This document shows positions 15,524 through 23,549 of a DNA stretch of 64,000 nucleotides, in pieces. Each line of letters begins with the position of its first letter. Position 1 is the stretch's first letter. Source of the stretch: Staphylococcus kloosii (lineage in GTDB: Bacteria; Bacillota; Bacilli; Staphylococcales; Staphylococcaceae); the NCBI RefSeq assembly GCF_003019255.1, contig NZ_CP027846.1:2294001-2358000 (forward strand), read 5' to 3'. The position numbers and the translations under genes are program-made. Under the pieces are notes generated by a model, which worked only from the letters and a program-made list of their open reading frames with translations, ran no database searches and was not told where the DNA came from.

Positions 15524-15633
15524 AAAAAGACCCCCAATTAAGGGGGCTGTCGGTTTAAAGGAAGTGTACCTATGCATGCCAAAGGGCACGCACAAGTTAC
15601 TATAACCTTTAAGCCGCATGCCCTAAGGCATGC
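15524..15633 (-). ncRNA. Candidate small RNA, about 110 nt
   Basis: A consensus promoter on minus (15640-15668) points to a start near 15633. The transcript contains GCATGCC/GGCATGC hairpins and ends in a GC-rich stem of five C and five G around TTAATT (plus 15531-15546), followed by TTTTT at 15524-15528. No convincing peptide is encoded on minus. The opposite strand carries a 27-codon frame (15572-15655, MHAKGHAQVTITFKPH...) with an AAGGA box, which this RNA would cover as antisense. A type I toxin-antitoxin partner is one possible reading, not proven. Confidence 0.5.
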
Positions 15634-15639
15634 AAAGCC

Positions 15640-15668
15640 ATTATATGTAAATTAATTGTTAATGTAAA
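15640..15668 (-). promoter_or_regulatory. Consensus sigma-A promoter of the 110-nt RNA
   Basis: On minus: TTTACA (plus 15663-15668), a 17-bp spacer, and TATAAT (plus 15640-15645). Confidence 0.8.
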
Positions 15669-15697
15669 ACAATATTGTTCTATACTGTTTTATTTTC

Positions 15698-15734
15698 TAC
15701 ACTAATGAATAAAAGTCTTTTATTCATTAGTGTA
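15698..15734. repeat. Perfect 37-bp palindrome
   Basis: TACACTAATGAATAAAAG (18 bp) and its exact complement are separated by a single T. No T-run flanks it. It stands between the small-RNA promoter and the TauE-like gene and could be an operator or a cruciform site. Confidence 0.7.
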
Positions 15735-15807
15735 ATCATAAACAGATTAATGAGATAATATGTTTAAATAATATAGTATTTATTAATTACGCATACAGAG
15801 GTCTTCT

Positions 15808-16554
15808 ATGTCTATTACTTTAATTACATTTATACTACTAGCTATCTTTCTAGGTGCATTTATACGTACTTACTTCGGCTTTGGCGAAGCTCTAATTAGT
15901 ATGCCTTTATTAGCAATAATTGGTTTAGATATTAATAGTTCTATATCGATTATAGGTTTGGCAGGTTTAACTGTTGCGATATTTAATATTTTATCTGAAC
16001 TAAAACATATAAAATACAAAATATTAAGTTTAATGTTATGTAGTAGTATCATCGGTATACCTATTGGCATATATATTTTGCACCATTTTAATACAGCTAT
16101 AATTCAAGTTTTCTTAGCACTCTTTTTATTGTTATATGGTACTTACGCTTTTTGTAAAAGACAATTCTTTAAAAATAATCGCAAACTTGTATTGCAATCA
16201 CCTTATTGGAGTACGATTGCTGGTATTATTTCAGGTATTTTAGGGAGTTTATATAACTCTCATGGCGTCCCGATAGTCATATATGCCACATTAAGTAAAT
16301 GGCCTATTAAAACATTTAAAAGTACGTTGCAAGCTCATTTTCTGCTTACCGCAATTTTCGTCGTTATCGGTCAAGCATTTGGTAATGTATGGACCGATAA
16401 GACGATTCCTATTTATTTAATGTCATTACCGTTGTTACTGCTCGCAACAATAATAGGCAGATATTTAACAATTAAAACACCAGCACATCATTTTGAAAAA
16501 TGGGTTTATTTACTTATAGTGGCGTTAGGCTTATTGCTGCTAGTTTCAATATAA
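15808..16554 (+). CDS. TauE/SafE-family anion exporter
   Basis: A 248-residue protein with about seven to eight membrane segments. The first repeat has FLGAFIRTYFGFGEALISMPLLAII, and the second has GIISGILGSLYNSHGVPIVIYATL, the paired glycine-rich motifs of the TauE/SafE (DUF81) family. Members export sulfite, sulfonates or organic anions. No sulfur genes are adjacent, so the substrate is unknown. An AGAGG box lies before the ATG. It shares a bidirectional terminator with the siderophore lipoprotein gene. Confidence 0.85.
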   Translation: MSITLITFILLAIFLGAFIRTYFGFGEALISMPLLAIIGLDINSSISIIGLAGLTVAIFNILSELKHIKYKILSLMLCSSIIGIPIGIYILHHFNTAIIQVFLALFLLLYGTYAFCKRQFFKNNRKLVLQSPYWSTIAGIISGILGSLYNSHGVPIVIYATLSKWPIKTFKSTLQAHFLLTAIFVVIGQAFGNVWTDKTIPIYLMSLPLLLLATIIGRYLTIKTPAHHFEKWVYLLIVALGLLLLVSI

Positions 16555-16585
16555 AAACAACTCACCTTATTTGGTGAGTTGTTTT
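16554..16585. terminator. Bidirectional terminator
   Basis: AAAACAACTCACC and GGTGAGTTGTTTT form a perfect 13-bp stem between two convergent genes. Confidence 0.85.
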
Positions 16586-16588
16586 ATA

Positions 16589-17500
16589 TTATTTACCCTG
16601 TTTCTCTAATATTGCTTTTTTAAATTGTTCTCCTTGTTTCTCTATGGTAATTAAATCACCATAAATAGCTTCGTCTGCTGGATAATAAATTACTCTATTA
16701 TTTTTAACTGCTTTATTGTTTTTCCATATATCTGATTTTGTAAAATCATTATTTGGTTTTTTACCATCTACTGTAGGTACCATTAAATAGTCTCCAGAAT
16801 ACTCATTAAATTTCTCTTTTGGTACTTTCATAAATCTTTCCTCTGGCATAGCTTTCTTAGCTTCAGGGTCTTCTTTCACTTTAAAGCCATCATATAACGT
16901 ATCGCTACCTCTACCAAATCGTGCACCGAATTGGTATATATCTTTTTGTTGAATATCCATTATTGAGAATGTCGCATCGTTGCCAATATGTTTTTTAATT
17001 TCTTTACCATCTTGTTCTAATTTTTTAGCAACTTCATCTGCTTGTTCTTTAGCTTTTTGCTCTTTATTTACTAATTTTCCGTATTCTATATGTGTTTGTT
17101 TATAATCAAATTTTTGTACTTTTATAGGTACGGTCGGTGCAATTTTTGAGAATTTCTTGTTATTTTTATTCTCTTTATATGTAATGATTAAATCTGGTTT
17201 TAATTTCGTAACTTCTTCGACATTTTCTGGATCTACTTTTTTCACTTTATCATTACCGATAAATTTAGAATTAGGAAAAGCGTTCGTGATTGCCACTGGC
17301 TTAATGCCTAATTTCTTCAGATTTCCATAATTGGCAGTAAGTAAGACTACCCTTTTAGGATTTTTAGGAATATCTATTTTTTTCCCATCTGTCGTCGTAT
17401 ACGTCTTCTTATCCTTAGAACCCTTGTCTTGACTATCTTTGTTGCCACATGCTGCAGTAATAACTAACAAACTTAACATAAGTAATATAATTTTTTTCAT
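16589..17500 (-). CDS. Siderophore-binding lipoprotein of an iron ABC transporter
   Basis: A 303-residue substrate-binding protein of the FhuD/FepB type. A lipoprotein signal peptide ends in the lipobox VITAAC, with the lipidated C18. IDIPKNPKRVVLLTANYGNLKKLGIKPVAI and KLKPDLIITYKEN are the class-III binding-protein core. It delivers ferric siderophore to a permease that is not present in this window, so it is an orphan component. The ATG at 17500 follows GAGGTG. A Fur box 36 bases upstream indicates induction under iron limitation. Confidence 0.9.
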   Translation of the reverse strand: MKKIILLMLSLLVITAACGNKDSQDKGSKDKKTYTTTDGKKIDIPKNPKRVVLLTANYGNLKKLGIKPVAITNAFPNSKFIGNDKVKKVDPENVEEVTKLKPDLIITYKENKNNKKFSKIAPTVPIKVQKFDYKQTHIEYGKLVNKEQKAKEQADEVAKKLEQDGKEIKKHIGNDATFSIMDIQQKDIYQFGARFGRGSDTLYDGFKVKEDPEAKKAMPEERFMKVPKEKFNEYSGDYLMVPTVDGKKPNNDFTKSDIWKNNKAVKNNRVIYYPADEAIYGDLITIEKQGEQFKKAILEKQGK

Positions 17501-17535
17501 GTTTAACACCTCACTTCTTTAAGTATAAGCTTAAT

Positions 17536-17550
17536 TGATAACGATAATCA
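17536..17550 (-). promoter_or_regulatory. Fur box
   Basis: TGATAACGATAATCA matches the 7-1-7 Fur consensus TGATAATNATTATCA at all but two positions, and lies directly upstream of the siderophore-binding lipoprotein gene. Confidence 0.8.
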
Positions 17551-17708
17551 ATATTAATATTTAAAATAACAAATTAATATTGTTTAACTATTTTTCATAT
17601 TGTCAATTAACGTTCATATTTGGTGTAATTTTTAGCTATTACTACAACTTATATGTGCTATGATTTCACTGTAGTTTTAACTTAAAATTTAATAATTGGA
17701 GAACAACA

Positions 17709-19013
17709 ATGAATAAGATAAATAAACCATTATATTATTATCTGATGCTTTTTATATCAACTACCTTTATAGGAGCTTTATTACTATTCTTACCTTGTAC
17801 TGGTAAGAAGCCTATAGGATTTATTGATGCACTATTTATTGCTTCTAGTGCCTTTACAGTAACAGGATTATCCCCTACTGATATCGGCACACAATTTAAC
17901 GTATTGGGAGAAACTGTCATACTTCTGCTTATACAAATTGGTGGATTAGGTATAGTGACGGTGACGATGCTCACGCTTATTTTCTTAAATAAGAAAATAT
18001 CAATACGCAACAGATTTTTAATTATGGTGACGTGGAATATTGATGAACCAGGAGGTATTGTTAAACTAGTTAAGCATTTAGCTATTTACACTTTAATTAC
18101 TGAGTTTATCGGTTCCTTATGTTTGTGCTTATCGTTTATACCTAAATTTGGCATATCGAAAGGTATTTTCGTCAGCGTATTTACAGCAATTTCAGCATTT
18201 AACAATGCAGGATTTGCCTTATTTAAAAATAATTTAATAGATTTTACGAAGGATCCTATCGTTATGGTCACGGTGCCTTTATTGATAATATTAGGCGGAT
18301 TAGGACATTTAGTATTACTAGATTTAGCGACTTGCAAAAAATTAAAAAAACTGACTTTGCATTCAAAAATAGTATTATCTACAACGGTATTTTTAATTTT
18401 ATTCGGTGCTCTAACGTTCTTTATTTTAGAAACACATAACACAATGCAACATATGAGTGTCATTGAAAAGATAGGCACTTCATTTTTCCAATCTGTAACT
18501 ACAAGAACAGCAGGTTTTAACAGTATTGATATGGGCCAAATCAATACTTCAACTGCACTATTATTTATGCTGTTGATGTTTATTGGAGGTGCACCTTTAA
18601 GTGCTGCGGGTGGTATTAAAGTTACGACATTTGCGATACTTGTAATGTTTGTAATTAGTACTATCAGAAAGCATAATTATGTAGAATTATTTAATAGAGA
18701 AATTCCACATAAACTTATCAAACTAGCTACTGTAACGTTTATTGTATCTTTATGTTACGTCGTTTTAGTCACATTTGTGATAACTGTACTAAATCCAAAC
18801 GTTCAATTAATTAAAATACTCTTTGAAGTCATTTCGGCTTTTGGTACTGTTGGCTTAACGATGGATTACACAGATAAATATCATGGCGTGACAGAACTAC
18901 TTATTATTTTTGTTATGTTAAGTGGTAAAGTTGGCATATTAACTGTCTTAAGAGCTTTCGTTACACCAAAAGATAAAAAATATCATTACGCTCAAGGACA
19001 CATCCATCTCTAA
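17709..19013 (+). CDS. Ktr/Trk-type potassium channel subunit
   Basis: A 434-residue protein of the TrkH/KtrB superfamily. Four membrane-pore-membrane repeats are visible with selectivity loops FTVTGLS near 49-55, AFNNAGFAL, TTRTAGFNS and FGTVGLT, each with the central glycine that lines the K+ filter. It imports potassium as a dimer controlled by a KtrA/KtrC ring. No ktrA lies next to it, as is common in Firmicutes where KtrC is encoded elsewhere. A TTGGAGA box sets the start. Confidence 0.92.
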   Translation: MNKINKPLYYYLMLFISTTFIGALLLFLPCTGKKPIGFIDALFIASSAFTVTGLSPTDIGTQFNVLGETVILLLIQIGGLGIVTVTMLTLIFLNKKISIRNRFLIMVTWNIDEPGGIVKLVKHLAIYTLITEFIGSLCLCLSFIPKFGISKGIFVSVFTAISAFNNAGFALFKNNLIDFTKDPIVMVTVPLLIILGGLGHLVLLDLATCKKLKKLTLHSKIVLSTTVFLILFGALTFFILETHNTMQHMSVIEKIGTSFFQSVTTRTAGFNSIDMGQINTSTALLFMLLMFIGGAPLSAAGGIKVTTFAILVMFVISTIRKHNYVELFNREIPHKLIKLATVTFIVSLCYVVLVTFVITVLNPNVQLIKILFEVISAFGTVGLTMDYTDKYHGVTELLIIFVMLSGKVGILTVLRAFVTPKDKKYHYAQGHIHL

Positions 19014-19042
19014 CTTTAAATTATAATTTTATTAATCACCCA

Positions 19043-19069
19043 CACTACCTTATATAAGGTAGTGTTTTT
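19043..19069 (+). terminator. Terminator of the potassium channel gene
   Basis: CACTACCTTA and TAAGGTAGTG form a perfect 10-bp stem, followed by TTTTTA. Confidence 0.85.
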
Positions 19070-19090
19070 ATGTGGTGCCAAACAACAAAT

Positions 19091-19120
19091 AAAAAGACAC
19101 CTGCGACTATCACAAATGTC
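19091..19120 (-). terminator. Terminator of the short-peptide pair on minus
   Basis: On minus, GACATTTGTGA and TCGCAGGTGTC pair along 11 positions if U-G wobbles are allowed, with loop TAG, and are followed by TTTTT. Confidence 0.6.
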
Positions 19121-19178
19121 CATTATTGCTAAATATGCTATAAGATATTACTCAAATTACTTTACGCTAAAACTTGTA

Positions 19179-19226
19179 CTACTTAAACAAACTCTTAAAT
19201 ATTAATTCAATAACATTTTCGATCAT
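19179..19226 (-). CDS. Very short amphipathic peptide, 15 residues
   Basis: The frame encodes MIENVIELIFKSLFK after a good AAGGGGTGA box. Hydrophobic residues at 2, 5-6, 8-9, 12-13 and lysines at 11 and 15 place it in the shape of a short amphipathic helix. It is the second of two such frames in one transcription unit that ends at 19091. It resembles PSM-type peptides in general design, but is shorter than known members, so the call is tentative. Confidence 0.4.
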   Translation of the reverse strand: MIENVIELIFKSLFK

Positions 19227-19258
19227 TTAAATCACCCCTTCGTACAAATTAATTCGCT

Positions 19259-19315
19259 CTACTCAACTTGGTCAAAAACTAATTTCAAGATAGTTTCTAA
19301 TAATCCACCTAGCAT
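19259..19315 (-). CDS. Short amphipathic PSM-like peptide, 18 residues
   Basis: The frame encodes MLGGLLETILKLVFDQVE after an AAAGGGGG box seven bases upstream. The helix would be amphipathic, with E7, K11, D15 and E18 on one face and leucine, isoleucine and valine on the other. A -10 box TATAAT (plus 19344-19349) lies 28 bases upstream, with no consensus -35, as at the 8874 locus. Together with the 15-residue frame it forms a compact two-gene unit of about 250 nt. Confidence 0.5.
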   Translation of the reverse strand: MLGGLLETILKLVFDQVE

Positions 19316-19458
19316 AATTTAGCCCCCTTTCGTTTTGTTAATTATTATATTAATACAAATAAATTTAAATTGCTATAATTTACATTTTTCTTTAAATTTA
19401 ATTAATTATATTTATAACATGTTTTTACAATAACTATAAAAATTTTATTTATATTTAC

Positions 19459-19489
19459 AAAAAAATAAACTTACTTCTTGAGTAAGTTT
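19459..19489 (-). terminator. Minus-strand terminator
   Basis: AAACTTACT and AGTAAGTTT pair around a 5-nt loop, followed on minus by A and a run of T. It is the second of two tandem hairpins after the candidate RNA at 19497. Confidence 0.7.
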
Positions 19490-19496
19490 AAATAAT

Positions 19497-19580
19497 AAAA
19501 ATCCACCTAGTGACATGCTTAGGTGGCAGGGAATAAAGAAATATTGTTATTGAATGAATAAAACATAACACTGCATGTAC
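19497..19580 (-). ncRNA. Candidate small RNA, about 85 nt
   Basis: On minus, -35 TTGAAA (plus 19609-19614), a 17-bp spacer and -10 TAATAT (plus 19586-19591) give a start near 19580. The RNA ends in the hairpin CCACCTA/TAGGTGG (plus 19503-19526), followed by TTTTT. No peptide frame of useful length is present. Confidence 0.45.
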
Positions 19581-19660
19581 TAATTATATTATAGCCTATT
19601 TAAAATTTTTTCAATAAACTTGTCTTGTTTGTATTTATACAAATCAATACTAAAGACATT

Positions 19661-19829
19661 AAAAAAAGGCCCCACTTAAGTAGAGCCTTTTTTGAGCGTT
19701 ATATAATAATGAGGTAAAGAAAACTGTATGATAATTAAATTGTGAAATTTAAAAAGAGGTATAGCACGCTCAAAACTACACAACGTGTAACTTAGTTAAG
19801 GAAGTATTTAGCGTCTATAATAGCTTCCT
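19661..19829 (-). ncRNA. Candidate small RNA, about 170 nt
   Basis: On minus, -35 TTTACA (plus 19859-19864), a 17-bp spacer and -10 TATATT (plus 19836-19841) predict a start near 19829. The RNA ends with the terminator AAGGC-ACTTAAGT-GCCTT plus T-run (plus 19661-19693). A perfect 10-bp long-range stem TTTTGAGCGT/ACGCTCAAAA (plus 19690-19699 and 19766-19775) encloses about 65 nt of mostly unpaired sequence that holds two TACCTC motifs, the type of loop that can bind ribosome sites. A 5' hairpin GGAAG/CTTCC is also present. No coding frame was seen. Confidence 0.5.
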
Positions 19830-19900
19830 ATAATTAATATAATACTTTTACTTATCGTTGTAAATCTTCATTACGCAGATTATTGCTTTATCACTTGTGA

Positions 19901-21838
19901 TTAATCAGTTAATTTAAAATAGCTTATCATATTTTTAGCTATACGGGCACATGCTTTTCTATCGGCATATTTATACAATTTATCTAGGTTACTTTTATAT
20001 TTTTTAGGCATTGTCGTGTTGTGAAATTGCGAAATTAACTCCTGTTGATTATTTACGACATCCCCTGGTAACAAGTCCGCAGACTCTGAAATAAAGTCAT
20101 CACCTAAAATATTTTCAGGTCTGAAATAAACAACTTTCTTATGCATCAATGCAAAGTCTAAACCAACACTTGAATAGTCAGTAACCAAAACTTGGTATTC
20201 TGCTAATAAATCTTTAACATTATGATCTTGTTCCGATAAAATATCAACACATTCAGAAGTGAAAAGATGTTTAAAACCTTGGAAATTTCTATGTAAGTAA
20301 AACGCAATTTGATAACCTTTTTCTTCAACTAAAGTTTTGACTTCTTCATTATTAATTAACTGTTGAAATTCTTTATAATACGCAGTTTCTATAAATTTCT
20401 CATCTAAATACGTACTTAAACCAGATCGCCAAGTAGGCATAATTAATATTTTATGTCGATTTTTAATTTTCTTAACAATGTTTCTACGTTCTTTTATAAC
20501 ATCATCAAATCTTGGCAGTCCCGTGATAATAATTTCATTTTTTTCGAAGCCATAGCCTTGAGAAATGACTTCCTTTTCTCTATCAGAAGAAACGACAAAT
20601 AAATCTGTTACGGAATCATTTGGTGTTCTACCATATACCCCACTCACGTCTTTAGAACCAATAATACCATGTTGTAAAAACAATCTATTTTTTTGTTTGA
20701 TATAAAGTAATGCTTTGTTTGTTAGTATAGGTAATAAATATTCTGCTGAATGAGAATGACAAATAACATCCACTTCATTTGCGAGTGCCCAATTTTCCCT
20801 TGATTTATAATAAATGACATGATTTTCATATCCTATTAAATTATCTAAATCTTTACTTTCCGGACTAACCATATAAAAAATGTTAAAGTCTTTAGCTAGA
20901 TGTTTTACCAACCATTTAAAATAAATCAGCCCATTTTCTTGTGCTTTTTCAGGATATTCTAGACATACGATCGTTTTCTTATCATTATTACTTAACTTGA
21001 CCATTTCACCAGTAATGTAGTCATTATATGTCTCTTTAGGAATAGGAATAAGTCGCATCGATAGATTTCCATATGTCGTCGGATAAGGTCTACAATGCAA
21101 CATAAAATGATCATCAAAATCTAACCATTGCTCATCATCGACATTGTACTTTTCTTCAGCAGGTAACCTTAATCTAACGTAATATTTAGAAATCTGCATT
21201 TCATCAATTCGATAATTAAAACTAATGTCATATACATCAGAATTATATATGTAGTATGGTACTTGTCCCATAAATAATGTTGCTAACTCTTGAATATCAA
21301 AAATTAAATTTGCTGAAACACTATAGTCGTTTTTATTTTTTATTATTTCTACTATTACACCATTTGTAGTAATTTCAAAATCTTTATTTCTGACTTTTAT
21401 TTTGCCAACGATAGCAGTTGGTTTGTAAATACTACAAGTAAATTCAAAATTTAAAATTAATTTATTATCTTTTACAGTTGCTGCTTTATATTCAGCACTT
21501 TTATTATGAAAATTTACTAAACTCGGACGTTTATCTAATATGACGCATAATTTGTTGTCCTTAGTTAAATAAATAAAATATGTCTTTTTCCCTTTTTTTA
21601 TAAAGGTTTTCTCGAAACTATGTATATCATCAGGAATTATTAACTCTTCGTTCGTAGTTGTTGTGAATGCTATAGGTGCATTCTTTTCTGTTAAGACTTC
21701 CTGTAAATCTTCAAATTTAATAACAAATCGTGTTTGGTCTGCTGTAAATGTTTTTTGAATATTATTGTTACTTAATGTTATTTCTGATATTTGTAGATCT
21801 TCTATAATAAACTGATCATTTTCCACATATATTTTCAA
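19901..21838 (-). CDS. CDP-glycerol glycerophosphotransferase family protein
   Basis: A 645-residue protein whose C-terminal half is a TagB/TagF-type polyol-phosphate transferase: RLFLQHGIIGSKD, IIITGLPRFDDV, HKILIMPTWRSGL and VTDYSSVGLDFALMHKKVVYF are the family motifs, with the DYSS loop binding CDP-glycerol. The first 270 residues are a beta-rich region of unknown role. It probably adds glycerol-phosphate units to a wall teichoic acid or similar polymer. The start is TTG, fixed by AAGGAGG eight bases upstream. It is a solitary gene, away from the tag/tar cluster. Confidence 0.85.
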   Translation of the reverse strand: MKIYVENDQFIIEDLQISEITLSNNNIQKTFTADQTRFVIKFEDLQEVLTEKNAPIAFTTTTNEELIIPDDIHSFEKTFIKKGKKTYFIYLTKDNKLCVILDKRPSLVNFHNKSAEYKAATVKDNKLILNFEFTCSIYKPTAIVGKIKVRNKDFEITTNGVIVEIIKNKNDYSVSANLIFDIQELATLFMGQVPYYIYNSDVYDISFNYRIDEMQISKYYVRLRLPAEEKYNVDDEQWLDFDDHFMLHCRPYPTTYGNLSMRLIPIPKETYNDYITGEMVKLSNNDKKTIVCLEYPEKAQENGLIYFKWLVKHLAKDFNIFYMVSPESKDLDNLIGYENHVIYYKSRENWALANEVDVICHSHSAEYLLPILTNKALLYIKQKNRLFLQHGIIGSKDVSGVYGRTPNDSVTDLFVVSSDREKEVISQGYGFEKNEIIITGLPRFDDVIKERRNIVKKIKNRHKILIMPTWRSGLSTYLDEKFIETAYYKEFQQLINNEEVKTLVEEKGYQIAFYLHRNFQGFKHLFTSECVDILSEQDHNVKDLLAEYQVLVTDYSSVGLDFALMHKKVVYFRPENILGDDFISESADLLPGDVVNNQQELISQFHNTTMPKKYKSNLDKLYKYADRKACARIAKNMISYFKLTD

Positions 21839-22003
21839 TAACTTAACCTCCTTTGCAATATCTAAATTTAATATGTTGATTAATTATTTATAAAATTGTA
21901 CTATGCTATCTTAAAAATATTATACTATATAAAAATCATCTATAGTATATAAAGTACAAATTATTATTTTGATTAAGTAAGCAACAAGTATTTTGCAAAT
22001 CAG

Positions 22004-22036
22004 AAAACCCTTCAGCCACAGTGGCTGAAGGGTTTT
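22004..22036. terminator. Bidirectional terminator
   Basis: AAAACCCTTCAGCCAC and its exact complement form a 16-bp stem, flanked by A and T runs; it ends the DinB-like gene on minus. Confidence 0.85.
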
Positions 22037-22045
22037 AATAAGCTA

Positions 22046-22516
22046 TTATTTCACATTATCAATCATTGACTTTAATAATACGATTTGTCCAAAATGGCGA
22101 CTAGTATGCAAAATAGAAAAATGAATAGATTCAGCGAAAGTTTTCATATTTAAGTCTAAATCTTTTAATATTATTGGTTCATTTCTATCTTTTTTCAGTT
22201 GTTCTTCTAATGTATTAAATATTTTGTCGAATTGATCTTTTAATAATAATTTTAATGATTCAAAAGAAGGCTCATTACCATCAAAATCTTGTGGTGATGT
22301 CCCCCATAAAAAATAATTTGCCGCAGATTGTTCCAAAGCATTTTTATCATTAATATTTTCAAATATTAAATAGTCATTTAATAAAATGATATGTCCTAAT
22401 TGCCACTTAATATTATTATTGGCATTATCGGGTTGAAATGTAGCTTTTTCTTCATCAACATCATTTAAATGTTTTGATAGAAGTTTATATGTTGCTTCAA
22501 ATTGTTCTCTAATCAT
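22046..22516 (-). CDS. DinB-like four-helix metal-binding protein
   Basis: A 156-residue protein of the DinB/YfiT superfamily. The metal-ligand histidines are visible in WQLGHIILLNDY near 41 and in ILHTSRHFGQIVLLK near 138-142. IREQFEATYKLLSKHL opens the first helix. Such proteins bind a divalent metal and some act as thiol transferases, such as bacillithiol transferases; which applies here is open. GTGGGG stands before the ATG. No SOS box is seen at this gene despite the family name. Confidence 0.78.
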   Translation of the reverse strand: MIREQFEATYKLLSKHLNDVDEEKATFQPDNANNNIKWQLGHIILLNDYLIFENINDKNALEQSAANYFLWGTSPQDFDGNEPSFESLKLLLKDQFDKIFNTLEEQLKKDRNEPIILKDLDLNMKTFAESIHFSILHTSRHFGQIVLLKSMIDNVK

Positions 22517-22661
22517 TTATAAACGCCCCACTTAACTTAATTTTTAATACTCAATACCTTTAAATTTTAGTAAACTATCGTTTAGCAAATAATGTTTTAT
22601 AAAATTCTAATATAAGCGTTCAATTCTATGTAATAATGTTAACATTATTACGCACTTTTTC

Positions 22662-23549
22662 CTAAGTTGCTACATTATTCATGTAATAGTCATAATATAC
22701 TTCGTCTATAAATCTTTGGATCATCTTGTCTTCAAAACGATAAGCATCTTCTTCTCTTTTGGTCGAATCATAATACCAATCACCATTAACAAATGCATAA
22801 TAATGACCAATTTCATGCACTAAAATGCGTAATATATTTAAGACTGCATCAAATGATCCTAAGTCTTTCTCGATATTTTCATACTCATAGAAAGATACTT
22901 TAATACTAGGATACTGAAATACATTTTGAGGATATTTAAAATAACCGTCACTATTAATTAAGTTTTTGTGTGTGAACTTAATTTTGACTTGAACAGGAAA
23001 ATCTATTTGTTGAGTAATGAATGCTTCAAACAATTTAACCGCTTCTTTTAATATAAGCGGTTCTACATTATCTGCATTTATCTTCAGACCTTTTTTTAAA
23101 TGTTGAGAATAACTCGAATTTATATAAATAAACTGTTGAAGCATATGATTTTTTTCATCATACATGGTTCTTTCAAACTGATCGTAACGACTAATATAGT
23201 TCTCTACGCTTATATTTTCATTATCTATAATATAAAATTTGCTAAGTTGTAAACTTAAATCATCAAAAATTTCAAATAGCGTGTATACATAACTGTCTAA
23301 TTTATACTGATTATTACGATGTTCTTCCATAAAGCTTTCTATATTATAAAGTGAGTAATAAATGATTTTATGTTCCATATCTACTTGGCAATCATTTAAA
23401 TCACCATACGATAATATCGGATAATCATGTACAACAATGCGTATATCCGACTTAAAATCTCTATGCTTATTTAACCATGATGCAAACTGACTAATGGGGA
23501 CACTGAATTTATGATTTTGCTTTTTCAAACGTAATTTTAATTTAATCAT
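22662..23549 (-). CDS. Unrecognised protein with gluzincin-type zinc site
   Basis: A 295-residue protein I do not recognise overall. Residues 245-249 read HEIGH in LRILVHEIGHYYAFVNGD, and EEDAYRFED follows at about 267, the place and pattern of the third zinc ligand in gluzincins and IrrE/ImmA-type proteins. The N-terminal 230 residues are rich in Y, F and D and show no known domain, signal or membrane span, so it would act in the cytoplasm. An AAAGGT box precedes the ATG. It stands alone. Confidence 0.6.
   Translation of the reverse strand: MIKLKLRLKKQNHKFSVPISQFASWLNKHRDFKSDIRIVVHDYPILSYGDLNDCQVDMEHKIIYYSLYNIESFMEEHRNNQYKLDSYVYTLFEIFDDLSLQLSKFYIIDNENISVENYISRYDQFERTMYDEKNHMLQQFIYINSSYSQHLKKGLKINADNVEPLILKEAVKLFEAFITQQIDFPVQVKIKFTHKNLINSDGYFKYPQNVFQYPSIKVSFYEYENIEKDLGSFDAVLNILRILVHEIGHYYAFVNGDWYYDSTKREEDAYRFEDKMIQRFIDEVYYDYYMNNVAT

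Noticed and set aside
15572..15655. 27-codon frame MHAKGHAQVTITFKPH... as a firm coding gene
   Set aside because: The box is modest, the peptide is odd in composition, and the hairpin-forming sequence explains the stretch better as RNA. It is kept only as part of the antisense observation.
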